In this document: one piece after another, positions 25,418 through 37,400 of the stretch | How positions within the stretch are numbered: position 1 is the stretch's first letter | Layout: each line of letters starts with the position of its first letter | Assembly: GCF_016802725.1 (NCBI RefSeq) | Contig: NC_052677.1 | Location: 13,814,329-13,878,328, forward strand | DNA: 64,000 bases | Source: Solenopsis invicta | Lineage: Eukaryota > Arthropoda > Insecta > Hymenoptera > Formicidae | Direction: 5' to 3' | Translations under genes and position numbers: made by a program | The notes under the pieces: model-generated | Seen by the model: only the letters and a program-made list of their open reading frames with translations | Databases searched by the model: none | What the model was told of the DNA's origin: nothing

Positions 25418-25745
25418 TGGGACGCCGCCTGGAAATCGATGGTCCCGTCGCCCTACGTGGAACTCGTTCGCGCGAACTCGCCGGTGGTGGATCGAATGGA
25501 ACGGAAGCGCCACCGGCGTGAATAACGACGAAAGACCGGTCGCAGAAATCGCTTCCCGAGATCCGACACAAGTATCGCTGCATTTAATTGGTAATTTCTT
25601 CTGCTTATTAATTCACAAATGATGAAACGAAATCTCATCTACCAACACAAAGCTTCGAAATATATATGATATTCAACCAGCGCGCGCAATAGGTATTAAT
25701 TAGTAGTATATTAATTATTATGTGTGCGAATACGTTTAATTCTTC

Positions 25746-25751
<6 letters not shown>

Positions 25752-25783
<32 letters not shown>
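25752..25783. repeat. AT microsatellite
   Basis: Uninterrupted TA/AT run of about 32 bases. Confidence 0.9.
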
Positions 25784-25786
<3 letters not shown>

Positions 25787-26461
25787 CTCTGTGATAGCTG
25801 CGCTTCTAAACTAATCGCTCGACTAAATTTTAATAGACGATATGCTTCGGAAGTATGCACCTTGATCTTTAAAATTTTATGCAATCTTTTTTTGGATAAT
25901 TTCGATGAATGATATTGGAACCACTTTAACAACACTTTAAGATTATATAGCAGAATAACAAACATGTATAATCATTCTGTGTTTTGATTAATAAAAAAAA
26001 ATTAATATTATGTCTATGATTTTCAAGAAAGAAGAAATATTTAAAATACAATCACGATCTTCACATTAGATTAACACAATTCTGCATCGGATATTCGACG
26101 ATTAGATGCTTCTTGTAATGAGATATAGTTAGACAGCAATTCTCATTCTGTAATTTTACGCTCTATTGCTCTATACAATTAATTAAAGGAGAAATTTGAA
26201 TATACTGTTCTTGAATTTCAATGAATTGTTCCAGACTGATATAAACTCTTCCGTTAACAGGGAGACGAGTTTTACTTCTCCAAAAGTCATATACCTTTTT
26301 TAACTCAATATATAAAAATTATATAAAGTATTTTTATAATAAAAATAAACATTTGTAGAAACATAATATTATAAACTTTTTATATCGTATAGACATAAAG
26401 ATATTAATATATAAGTTGATAATAATAACTTTTTAACTCATATCTCATTCAAACGTACATA

Positions 26462-26714
26462 TTAACCTTCGTAGGCAATCTAGATCTTCTTTAGCAATTT
26501 CATACCAAATTTCATTACTCAAATTTCAATTTTTATTAAATAAAAATTTTAACATTTGAGTTAAATAACTATTTGCAGGAAAAATGTTGAATAATAATTA
26601 TGAATTTTTTTAGATGTTTTCAAACTCCTAAAACAGCAAAAAGAATTCGTCTGAACAAAAATATCCAGACTCTGTGGAGTAAAAATATGAGATTGCCTAC
26701 GCGTGGAGGTTTAA
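26462..26714. mobile_element. MITE-like element with TTAA borders
   Basis: The left end is TTAACCTTCGTAGGCAATCT. The right end, reverse-complemented, is TTAAACCTCCACGC followed by GTAGGCAATCT. The borders are TTAA at 26462-26465 and 26711-26714, giving 253 bases. The middle holds a second hairpin at 26517-26561 (ACTCAAAT / ATTTGAGT with an A/T-rich stem). TTAA target duplication and size fit a piggyBac-type nonautonomous element. No transposase is present. Confidence 0.55.
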
Positions 26715-27079
26715 TATTTTAAATTTATTTCTAACTGCTTACTGTACTTGATTGATTTTGTAATGCAAATCATTATCTGGGCGTGTTTTCTACATCTTAG
26801 CTAGTTTCCGTACTATGAATGTGTGCGTCGTAACTTGTTTCTATTGTAGAATCGAATTTCGAAATCTTCGAGTGAAAGTATGGACTTTGGATCAATAAAA
26901 TAAATTTGCTCTGACGTGACTTTTATTTCTCTTTCATACTGGAGTATAAAAAAATACTCCAAGTAACCTATTCACACGAGTTAATTACGAAAACAAAAAT
27001 ATCGTATATTCCTGACATATTTAGGAACGAAATAAAATACCGCTTTTGGAAAGCTCAAGCATCAAAGTAAAACTCGTTA

Positions 27080-29660
27080 CTTTCTCAGAGTGCTGCGAAT
27101 AGATATATTTCGGGGACAAAGTGTTTTCGCGACAAGAGATTACGATGACCGTAGTAGACCCGTTTAAAATCGCCGGCTGCGTGACTCCGGCGCGGCGAGT
27201 TTTCGCTCGTTTCACGCTGGCTGCAAAAGAAAACGAGCGAAACGGGGCGGGCCAAGTACCAACCAGCCAGCCGGCGGCTGCTGCTGCCGCTGCTGTGCTC
27301 TCCGCTCTGCACCGCGTGTGTCCCGAGAATTCGAAGAAAGTTCGTCGCGGTCGGTTAAATAGTCGAAGAAAATTACGGCGCGCCTTCTCGACGCTCCGTT
27401 TCGTTCCGCGGCGACAGATCGTCGGGCGTATCGATCGCGCGCGGGTCCGTCGCCGCAACACGCCGAGGAAGGAATAATATCTCGCCGGGAGCGGTCGCGC
27501 GGTGCGAAAATCGATCATGTCGCGATGGTGAGTTCGTCCGGAACGGAACGGAACGGCCCGGCCCGGCCCGGCCCCGCTTATCCCGCCGGTGGATCAAAAA
27601 GGAAAGAAGCGGAACGACGAAGTGCCGACTCACGCGGCGCGCTATCTGACGGGACAATCGATATCGCTGTCGAGGGAGATAATTCCGGGCGGCGGCGGCG
27701 GCGGCGGCGACGACGGCGAGAACCACACATTCGGGCCCGATAACTACCGGCGCGCGTTTATCGTTTATACGTATTGCAGACCGTCTCGCGATAACACTTT
27801 TTATATACAGAGGTAGGACACGATGCTCTCTCGCATCACGAAAGTGTCGAATAAGAAGGTATTATCGAATATCGATTTGATTAGCGGCGGAAAAGGAGGG
27901 GGGGGGGCAATAATCGTTCCACGAAGAAGATGAGAGAGCGACTTTAACGCGATCGTTCCGGATAGGTTCCGGATAGGTGTAGAAAATCCCCGCTCCATCG
28001 AAAACGCATTCTCTCACCTACGAGAGAAAAAAAAAAAATCGACGCGATGATAATCGCGCGCAGCGGAATAATCGCGACAGTCCGGCCGTAATTTTCGAGC
28101 GGCGCGTTTTATTGCGGAACCCGACCCATAAACGCGCGGTTAATTGCGCCGCTCGAGTGATTAGTTCGACGAACAAGCACGCCACGGGCATCGCACTCGC
28201 CTACGCACATGGCCGCGCGTCGTCGCGGCGGGGTTTGCGGCGGAAACTGCCGAGGCCGGTTGGTTGTTGGCTGGCTAGCTGGCTGGCATTTCGCAGCCTT
28301 TCAATGTATTCCGGTCGCGACGCGCGCTACGCAAAGCGTCGACCGCCGGCCCGGGCGAAGATTCGAAAGACACCGCGCGCCGGGATTTACTTGCCTTAAT
28401 GAAGAGACCAACCTGAACGACCGACGACCGACGACCGATCGGCCAGACCCACAGCTAGAATCCTAATACCGGCCCCGGTCACGTGCAGGCTGACAAAACA
28501 AACTGCGGGCACTGTTGGGCAGGAAATGGGGAAAGGGCGCCGGCATTTGCCGAAAATCCACGCGGTGAGAGGAAGCACAATGGACCTCCAGTTGACCACG
28601 ATCAATGAGAGCCCACCCGGAGCCCACCCTCGGTATAAACGATCCGCCACTTTTCCAAGGCCGACGATCCCCGGCCTCGTGGGTCTATGCTGGCACCGCG
28701 TTCTATGGCCAGAAACGGGTCGGTTCGGGGACTTGACGATGGGATTAGGCAAGCCTCTTCGAACGACGCGACGCGACACGACGATTTACGCGTTTCGAGC
28801 TCCTATTATGTCGGAACGTACGGCGGTGTGTCGCCATATGCAGCCACAGTCGGACGCTCCATAAATAGAGATTTCGGGTTACGTCGAAGAACGGCGGTTC
28901 TAAAGTGTGCGCGAGCAATAAAATATTTACGCATGTACGTATATATGGCTCTCGTGCAAACGTATCTCGGTATGACATAATAATATCCTCGGGTTACGAT
29001 TTCTGTAAAACGATTTTTGAAAAAGGGGTGACCGAGCCTGAATTGCACGTTAAGTATTTGCCGACGCTTTTATTTTCTAAAAATGACATGTTTTTACGCC
29101 GCGCCGTAAGGTTTTCCGACAAATGGTAGAAAGTTATTTTCTGACAAACGTAGAACGTTGAAAGCCCACTTTTCGCGTGGTGCACGAAAAGCTAGATGGC
29201 TCGTCGAAATATATGGAACGTCTAACGAACCTTCGACGAGGCCTCGATGAAGAGATGACAGTATCACTTTCGAGGGAAGCCGGTCTACGTTTCCGGTAGC
29301 CACGGTCCATAAATTGATACAGCGTGCGTACCGTGGAGCACCCTCGGTGGTGTTTATAGCGGCGGATAACAAAGAAAGTAACAGAAACGCCGAAGTGGTA
29401 AGAGAGGCACGGCTAATTGGCCGTGGATACCGGATACCGGGTGCGAGGAGTTTCACTCGAGAGCTCGTTTCTATCTCGCTCTTTCTCCCTCTCTTTCTCC
29501 CGCCGTTCTCGTCTTTCCCGCGCGCTGCATTCACTTCGGTCCCGACGATCGCCGTCCCCGGGGAGCCAGGAAAACGTGTACCGGATGCTCTAGTGAGCCT
29601 TCGCACTGACTCGTCGACTCGAAAGGCCGATCGCCTGGGGGAATCGAACAATCGCGCGAC
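27080..29660. other. GC- and CpG-rich intronic block
   Basis: Contains adjacent pentamer runs, GGAAC then GGCCC, at about 27536-27573, a GGC/GGCGAC triplet run at 27689-27715, and ACGACCG-type repeats at 28420-28440. None of the open frames has a recognisable domain. Confidence 0.5.
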
Positions 29661-29699
29661 ATCGAGGAAGAGACTTGATCACCACGGCAATAATATGAA

Positions 29700-30380
29700 G
29701 GATATGATATATTTTACGATATAAAACAGAAAGGTATTGCTTGAAAACTAGCAAGCAACTTGGACCTTTGGAAATATTTGTAACTTTGCGATATGGAACG
29801 TGGTACATATTAATTAAAACAATTGAGAGAGTTGAAATAACGAAAAATGCATTTTTTTAAAATGCGTTTCTCTGTTATGTGATTTTAAATAACAGCATTC
29901 GTTTATAGAGACGAGTGTTTGAAATTTTGGAAGCACAAAGGTTTATTCCCAATATCAAATTACTACTCTAAAGTCATCAGACTATGCAATAGATTCCGCT
30001 ACAATGCAAGTAGTCTTTAAAGTACGAACTTCGAGACATTTTTAAAATTAATTTTATAAGTTGTCGAATAGCGAAAAATGAGTATGCGATTGATACATTT
30101 GTAATATATATTATTTATGTAAGACGCAATAAAAACAGTAATTAAATTTATTTAGGATTTCCGATTTTTCCATAAAGCATATAGAATAATCGTGATAATA
30201 AATACCAATAATAAATTATTTTCTATTATACTATTAATATAATCATAAACGAATGCTTTTAGAGCAGGTCAGATGTGATTGTTAGCAAATCTCTTCTAAC
30301 TGCGTCTAATTCGCTCAACTTTTCTCCTTTCCGGATCAGCTATAATTCGCGCGATAATCATTCGAAATCACGTCGTTCCT
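29700..30380. other. AT-rich intronic spacer
   Basis: AT-rich DNA with nothing recognisable. Confidence 0.5.
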
Positions 30381-30414
30381 TGAAACCCTGAAGGATAACC
30401 GTCGATTCCGCGGC

Positions 30415-30421
<7 letters not shown>

Positions 30422-30458
<37 letters not shown>
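30422..30458. repeat. GA microsatellite
   Basis: Uninterrupted run of about 37 bases of GA. Confidence 0.92.
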
Positions 30459-30462
<4 letters not shown>

Positions 30463-30873
30463 TAATCTCGGTAGTAGCTATTGCGAGCGATAGAGCAAAT
30501 TCAGAGTCCCACGGGGAACAGCAGCGATCCTCATGCCTCTCCGCGCGGCTTCCCTGATGGGACCGCGAGTGCGGGTAAGTAGTTCGGGAGCTTATTTGTA
30601 GTGAAGGAGGTCGGCGTGCGCGCGGTCGTTGGAAAGGGGTCGATACGTATCGCGATTTGCCGCGCTGCCGGGTTATCGGATGGGTATATCGGTCGGTGAG
30701 AAGGCTAGAGAAGGTAGGGTGGAAGGGAGGCTCCAACCCCACCGACTCGACTCCTAGCCTACCGTCGTTCAAGCACCTAAGCGCCCACGTCCACATCATC
30801 GGGTGTCAGGCCGCCTACAGTGGATAAGGATCATCAAGGCGTGCTCTATCGGCCTCATCTCCGCGGCCACCCT

Positions 30874-30892
30874 ACACACACACACACACACA

Positions 30893-30956
<64 letters not shown>
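30874..30956. repeat. Compound CA-CT-CA microsatellite
   Basis: A CA run (30874-30895), a long CT run (30895-30941) and a second CA run (30941-30956) follow each other without interruption. Confidence 0.95.
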
Positions 30957-31199
30957 AATCTCTCGCGCACGCTTTTGGCTTCGGCCTCTTCTCTCTCTCG
31001 GGACATCAGCGACGGAGAAGACCGTAGAATACGGCTCCTCAGGGAAAAACGAGCGAGAGAACGAGAATGAGAGTGAGAGAAGTGTATAAAAAGGAAGAAG
31101 AAAGAGGACGGAAGACACCCGTTGGCGTTCGCGCCCGGAACGAACGAGAAGAGAAGGACGGAAGATTCTCCGCGTCGCACGTCGTTGCACAGACGAACC

Positions 31200-32060
31200 G
31201 AGGGACATGGAGTCTATTTTTGTCGGGTGGCTGCGGCGGTGGCGGAACAAAAAGCCTGCGGCTTCCACCCCGGACCTCGCGCGTCTCTCTTTCCTTTCTC
31301 TCCAGCCGCTTTTCCCTACATTTCCCTCTTCGTCCCACACTTTTGTCCCCCCCCCCTCCCGGCTCAACGTTTTCTTTTCTTCCCTTTTGCCACGGCGGTC
31401 TCTCTCTCTCTCTCTCACTCTTTTTTTCTCTTCCCGCTACGCCTCTTTTTATGCCACCGCACAGCCCCGGTTCGCGTCCCTGTCTCGCGTCCGAGTCCCT
31501 CTTTATCCGACACGCGCAATTTCCCCATCTCTTTTTCTCCCTTTCTCCATCGTTCTTCCTCCGCCTCTCCTGCTCCCGAACTCAACCACCTCCGTCGCTT
31601 TTTCGCCGATCCGTCTCTCTTTCTCTTCGACGTGCAAACCGATCGCGCACGCGAGCGAGCGAATGAGAAGATCAGAACTACATAGAAAACGAGAAAGAGA
31701 GATAGAGACAGAGAGAGAGAGAGAGAGAGCGAGGGTATCCGAATACCGTATACATGAGCGAGCGAAAACGCGCCGCGGGAGAGCCGGCGTGAGAGAAAGA
31801 GAGGAGGAGAGGGACCGGAGGAGGGATGTACCGGCGAAGAGCGATGGGATACGCCGCGGGCGGAAAGAGGAAGAGGAAGGAGAGAAGCGGTGGATGCCAA
31901 AGCGCGGACGTGCAAGTGGGACGCCAGCGAACGAGTGAAACGTGAGATAAAGCGTGATAGAGAGCCGGAAAGAGAGCAAGATAGGTGGTTGGGTGAAGGA
32001 GAGAGGCAGAAGAAAAGAGAGAAAAAGATAGAATGCAACGGGCGGAGGCAAGCAGGTTGG
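31200..32060. promoter_or_regulatory. Pyrimidine-to-purine switch, candidate internal bidirectional start region
   Basis: The plus strand is strongly pyrimidine-rich from about 31280 to 31630 and strongly purine-rich from about 31660 to 32040. The change takes place within about 30 bases around the sequence near 31640-31665. Several overlapping long open frames here are compositional artefacts. A start region is inferred only from the skew. Confidence 0.25.
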
Positions 32061-32195
32061 GGAAAAAGGCCGAGGCTCCCTCGGCGGCCCGCTACTAATT
32101 GCCGCCGGCCGCGGTTACGTGCCGCGCGTTATAGCCGCCGGAGCGCACGAGGGGGCCGGAGCCGGGCTGGGACCCCAGAACTCAGCCGTCCAGAA

Positions 32196-32410
32196 TACGC
32201 TCGGCTCGGCTCGGCTCGGCGCGGCACGGTGCGTATACGCGCTCTCGATTTGCGCCGCGCGCGCTTCGTTCCGCGTAACCGGCGCATGAACAGCGAGCCG
32301 GTATGTCGGCCGGTATGCGAGCCATCGGCAGAATCTCGTCGCAACGACGAAATTCGTCCCGCTACCGGAGGCATTCCGGCCGCGCGGCTCTAACGGATGC
32401 GTGGCGCTGT

Positions 32411-32440
<30 letters not shown>
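32196..32440. repeat. CTCGG pentamer and CCG triplet repeats
   Basis: CTCGG units at about 32198-32222 and CGC/CCG units at about 32408-32442 in a very GC- and CpG-rich stretch. Confidence 0.85.
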
Positions 32441-32441
<1 letters not shown>

Positions 32442-32559
32442 GATGGGAACGCGTCGAGACGAAACGAGGCGGAAATTTAGCGGATAGATCCGACGCGAAT
32501 CCAACTGGCGCACGATACGGATCGATGCTGTTACGCGAAGAAACTTAGAGGCTGTCTAC

Positions 32560-34080
32560 ACTTATGGCGCATTTTATCACCTTTTTTTTTAGTGAAACAT
32601 TGAAAGAACTCCCACGCATTAACGATATTTTTTGTCTCGACATTCTCTCGTTGACGAAAAAGTCATTCGAAAATCTCATTTCATCGATTCAGTTTCATCT
32701 GTTATTCAACAATTTCATAATCTATATAAATTGTGGTTTAATGAGCGACATATTGGTAGAACTGCAAAATAAAATGATTTTAGAATAGTATTTTAACGCG
32801 GAACGAGGTGTCATCTTCCAGATGCCCGTTAATTTTTCAAGTGGAGGATATGCATTCCTAGCGGTATTCCGGGGATGAACGAGAAACTCCGCTTCTGTTA
32901 GTTCATTTACACCGTAAGCGTACCGAGTTAAGGCCCGGAAATCCAGGTTGCAGCGTCGTATTTCACGCTACTGTGGCTGCTCCGCCGCATCCACACCGTT
33001 CGTCCTATTCGTGTACCCGGTACAACGAGTTTGTTTCCCAACGAATTTCGCATCGTTCCGCTTTCTTCGCAGATTGTGCCGCGACGAAACAATCCATCCC
33101 CCGGACTCGCACGCTCCTCTCGATGTTCTTCGAAACACGACGACGCGACGCCTATTTTAATCCTTTTACAAATCCTATATTTTAATCCCTTTGAAAGAAA
33201 AATGAAGAACACGCACCAATATTTACAACACTTTGTACGAAATCTGATTTCTTGTAGCTCTAATAAACAAATTCACAATTAAATAGCTTCTCTCTTTGCC
33301 AGTTAAATATTTGTTTTTAAAGAAATCGTGGTTCCATTTTAACGCGACAAAAAATTCCTCGGACAAATATTCGGAGTAGAATTCCTAGATTTATTTGTGA
33401 AACTTGGCTTTGTGGAAATTGCACCGCAAAATTCGAATCTGGTCGAAAGGGTGCTTGAAATAAATCGAGAGGCCAACGTACGCATTACATAACAATGTGG
33501 GAAATCGGCGGCTCTCGATTCTAGTTGGCCAAATACGCGCGTTCGGAATAACGAAGGGGTTAATCTCGTGGCATTAGCTCAAGCACACGAACGAAGAGCG
33601 TGCACTTTGGTTATCGATACGGAGATAACAGCGATAACAATCTTTACCTAACATTACCGTCGAGATAAAGCTGTAGACATGGCCTAGCCTCTCCATGGAT
33701 CGCGGTCTCTCTCTCTCTCTCTCTGTCTCTCTTTTGCGCGCGCGCGCAAATTTTATAAATAAAATTCTGCTTGCGCAATGGCTCGAGTTCCGTCGTACTG
33801 CGAAGAACATCGAGAACATATGTGTGTGTATGCGTGTGCGTGTGTGTATGTATTATGAGATACGACGCAACGGTAATCTAACTTCATTAGACTCATTTGC
33901 ATCTCGGGGCTTTAGGGAGAATCATATACCGAGAATTAGGATATCGTTTTAATAATAAAAAGCGCGTGTCGAAAAATACAGTTATCTTAATTTCAGTAAC
34001 TGCGCAAAAAGTATCTCTCCAGTTTACAACATGACTTTTGTAACATGTGGCAATTAATGGTCGCGAAAAATATTTCAACG
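32560..34080. other. Intronic spacer, mixed to AT-rich, no gene seen
   Basis: Contains a short CT run at 33707-33723, a GC run near 33736-33746 and GT-rich DNA at 33821-33850. No coding or RNA gene was recognised. Confidence 0.5.
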
Positions 34081-34315
34081 TTCATCATATTTTTACGGCG
34101 TGTTCGTTATATAAAAGTTTGCTTTTTAGAAAACTTGCCACATTTATTTTGGTAATGAAGAATTAGCTCTCTTTCTCTCCTTGTACGTGTGTCGTGCGTA
34201 AAATAAGGTATAATGTTAAAAAGTTCTGCTTTTTGGGAATCGAGCACGCGGGTGCCGGCCGCCCGGACCGCCGCACACGCTAAAAATAAAGATTCTCGCA
34301 CGAAGCTCTCGTGAT

Positions 34316-34340
34316 CGTCGTCGTCGTCGTCGTCGTCGTC
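34316..34340. repeat. GTC trinucleotide repeat
   Basis: About eight GTC/CGT units in a row, giving a poly-Asp frame on the minus strand. Confidence 0.9.
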
Positions 34341-35732
34341 CGGAACCCTCCGTTCGTCCCTCACGGAGACCTCACGCGTTTCTCTTTAGTGCGTGACTCA
34401 GCGGGACCGAGACACGGCGTATACGCCTCGAAGCCACCCTCGTTGTAGCCCCCCCCCCGTCCCTCTCCCCCATCTCTCTTCGCGCCGCTGCTCGTTCTTC
34501 CCATCGGATCTCGTCCGCCGCTGGTGCCCGAATGCAACCAGGCGGCGAACCCTGGCACTCTCGACATCAACACCAATATATACGCACACGCGTACGCACG
34601 TACGCGCATGTACGCGAGCGCGCGCACATACTTTCATTATCGAGGCAGGGGCGGTGATAATAATCAAGCGCCGCTGGGTCGCACTAAGGGCTGTCGAAGG
34701 GCGCGTACCGCAGGATCCTATATATCAGCATCGAGTATCATTACGAAAAGCGATCGGTGAATGTTCTTCCTTTCCCCCGTTTTCTTTGTTTCGAGATCGA
34801 TAATCGAACAATACGTGGTTCGTGTGATATAATATTAGTATCGTCTATATTCGTCTGCGATCTGCACTTGAAAATCAAAGTCCGTATACTGTTTTATAAG
34901 AAACGTATAGACTGATTAAGATCGACGTGAAAAATAACGAAACTGAATAGGATAATAGTGAATAAGTAAATTTTCATTATAAGGCTCGAGTAAACGTTTA
35001 TCGCAAGTTTTCCGATAACTCTTTCTCTATGAAACGTCACGTGATGTCGGTGTCAGGTTACAATGAGGGTCGATCGCGATTTATTTACGCGGCCTCGTCA
35101 ACGGTGGCCTATTCGCAGCCGAAAATCATCACGAGCGAAGAAAAAGAGACGAGGAGCGCGGAGAGAAGAGAGGACCATTAGCGAAGAATTCGCGGCGATC
35201 GCCAAAAATGCAGAGGGCCTCGTCGTTTTACTCGTTCCGCCTTGCTACTCTTCTCCCGGTCGAGGAGGTCAACTGTTTTATTGGCTAAGGGTCGCGGCGC
35301 ACGCCCTCGGAGCCACGGTTTCGGTTAACCGAGCCAAACCCCCGAAATCGGAGCGACGAATTATCGTCTTGGTTAACCTCCGCGCGCGCAGACCGTCTTT
35401 TTCCTTTATCCGTCGTCGCCACCTATCCCGCCGGATGTCCCAGTTCCCTTGCCTCCTTGATTAAAAACTGCTCGCCGAGCGCTTGCAATTTTCACCGAGA
35501 AACACATTGTCAGCAGTATCGTACGTTTGGCGTTTAGTGGCAAACGCGATTGTATGATTATTGTATTCACGCGGAGAGTGCTATCTCTGATAAGAGGAAA
35601 GAGATAACGAGAGAAAAAGCGAACTGGATTCAATAACGCATCACGAGAGAACAGCCTTATGTCCTTACACGTTGAGCATAAAGCGTACGACTCATAAATT
35701 TATAATATCATTTGGTCTGCTTTCATCATCAA

Positions 35733-35789
35733 CGATATGGAAAAGTACGGATATTTCTTTTCACATAGGCTACGTACTTTTCCATATCG
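35733..35789. repeat. Perfect 17-bp inverted repeat (hairpin) with 23-base loop
   Basis: CGATATGGAAAAGTACG at 35733-35749 is exactly matched by its reverse complement at 35773-35789. Pairing does not extend outward. The size is near that of a small-RNA precursor, but the stem is short and perfect. The function is unknown. Confidence 0.75.
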
Positions 35790-36191
35790 CCTACGTAGTC
35801 GTATCTATGAAGAATATACCTACGTGGACGCGTAATTGTCGCATTTTTAACATTCTTAAAAAATATCAACTCCCCGTACGTATTACGTGTCTGATCGCTG
35901 CAAGCCAACCTAATAACACTGCAATTCGAGTAGCGCAAGAAGAAAAAGGTTTCCGCCGCCGCACGCACGAGAACGACGGACGGACGGAACGCTTACGCAC
36001 GTGTGCTCACGCACACATGCACGCGGCTTCAACTACACGCCGGCGGGCCCGTGCTTGTACGGGACCTTTAGCGGCTCGCAAGCCGCAGTCGGGACGATCA
36101 ATGACAACCTCTCTCTCTCTCTCGCTGCGTCCTCGTCAGGTTCACCGTAGGCATGGTTAGTCCGCTTTCCATCCCTGTCTCTCCCACTCCT

Positions 36192-36289
36192 GCTCTCTCT
36201 CTCTCTCTCTCTCTCTAGACCTCGTAACCACGAGAGAGAAAGACGAAGAGAACGATATAGCGAGACGAAGAGAGAGAGAGAGAGAGAGA
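36192..36289. repeat. CT run facing a GA run (inverted repeat)
   Basis: A CT run at 36192-36216 and a GA run at 36270-36289 can pair into a stem of about 20 bp with a loop of about 53 bases. Purine-rich plus-strand DNA continues to about 36900. Confidence 0.85.
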
Positions 36290-36299
36290 AACGCTCCCT

Positions 36300-37400
36300 C
36301 TCAATCAAGATAGACGCGCGAGAGGCTTAGCACCGGGAGAGGAGGCGAACACGAGCGCGGTGGCGGCGGCGGCAACGACGGCGGCGTTTCTCTCCATGAG
36401 GGGAGCAAGCGAGAACGTCTCGAAGCCACAGCCGACGGAACCCGACGAGAGGGGAGACTTATACCGCTTCGGGTCTCGGAGTCTCGTAGTCGACGAGCGG
36501 GGGCGAAGAGTGTGCGGGAGGGGAAGAAGGGTGGCCGGTGTAGAGACCGTGGTGCGAGAGAGACACGAGGAAGGCACGGAATCACGTAGCGAGACGGAGA
36601 GAAGAGAGAAGAGAGCGCGAGCGGTAGACGGGTACACGGAGCGGGACGAAACAGCGAGAAAGGATGTTGTGAGAGAGAAAGAGAGGCGGAACGCGCGGAA
36701 CAGGAGGAAGAGAGGCAGGAGAACGGATGGGAGGAAGAGCCGCGGCCTGTCTGTGCCTCTGCTTCGGAAAGTGACTAATGACTAGCCGGCCAGACCTACT
36801 CTCCTGCCACCCTCGAGGCGAACGAGCGAGCGAGCGAGAGAGACCGAGTAGAGTAGAAGAGGAGCAAGGGCTCCTCTCCTCCCGTGAGAGTTATCGCGGT
36901 GGCGAACCTTTCCTCTCCGCCGTTGTTATCTCGTGGCCCTCGACGACGGTCAACCGTGAAAAATGAGTGTCGCGAGCGGGTGATATTTTGCGGGACGCCC
37001 GCGCCGTGGCGAAGGACGGAAATGGAGCGGGTAGAGAAAAGGAGATTGGAGAGATAGAGAAGAAAGGAGGATGGAAAATCTCGGAGGCACGCAAAATCCC
37101 GTGGTTGCCGCCGCCACCGCCGCCGCCGCCGCCGCCGCTGGGCGGGATGGACGGGGAGGATGGATCCTCTCTGCTCCGACCACCCGGAACTGTGAATCCC
37201 GATCGATGGCGGACCGAGAGCGGGCGGGCGGGCGGGCGGGCGGGTGAGCGGAGCGGCGGAATTCTAAGCGCGCCCGCCGCGCTCTTCCTTTTCCGTGAGA
37301 AAGAGTGCCGCTTCGGCGCCCGGAATCCCACGGCACCGCGACGCGCGCGTCAGAACCACGCAAACGGCAACCGTAAGGTGTAACTAATAGAACTGCAATT
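36300..37400. promoter_or_regulatory. GC-rich, purine-rich intronic block upstream of AT-richer DNA
   Basis: Dense CpG, GGC triplets at 36359-36390, CCG triplets at 37105-37140, and GGGC tetramers at about 37222-37242. It may be a regulatory island of the NOL4-like gene; there is no direct motif evidence. Confidence 0.2.

Larger units (their letters stand above)
25620..27080. other. AT-rich island in the first coding intron
   Basis: The longest strongly AT-rich stretch in this intron. It holds an AT dinucleotide run at about 25752-25783 and one MITE-like element at 26462-26714. No gene was seen. Confidence 0.6.

Noticed and set aside
24612..25622. 336-residue open frame on the plus strand
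   Set aside because: It is Ser/Leu/Pro/Arg low complexity generated by CT runs and CCG triplets, overlaps other equally long frames, and shows no domain or splice context.
31207..32051. Several overlapping open frames of 180-240 residues on both strands
   Set aside because: All arise from the pyrimidine and purine tracts on either side of 31.65 kb; they consist of Ser/Leu/Phe or Arg/Glu repeats.
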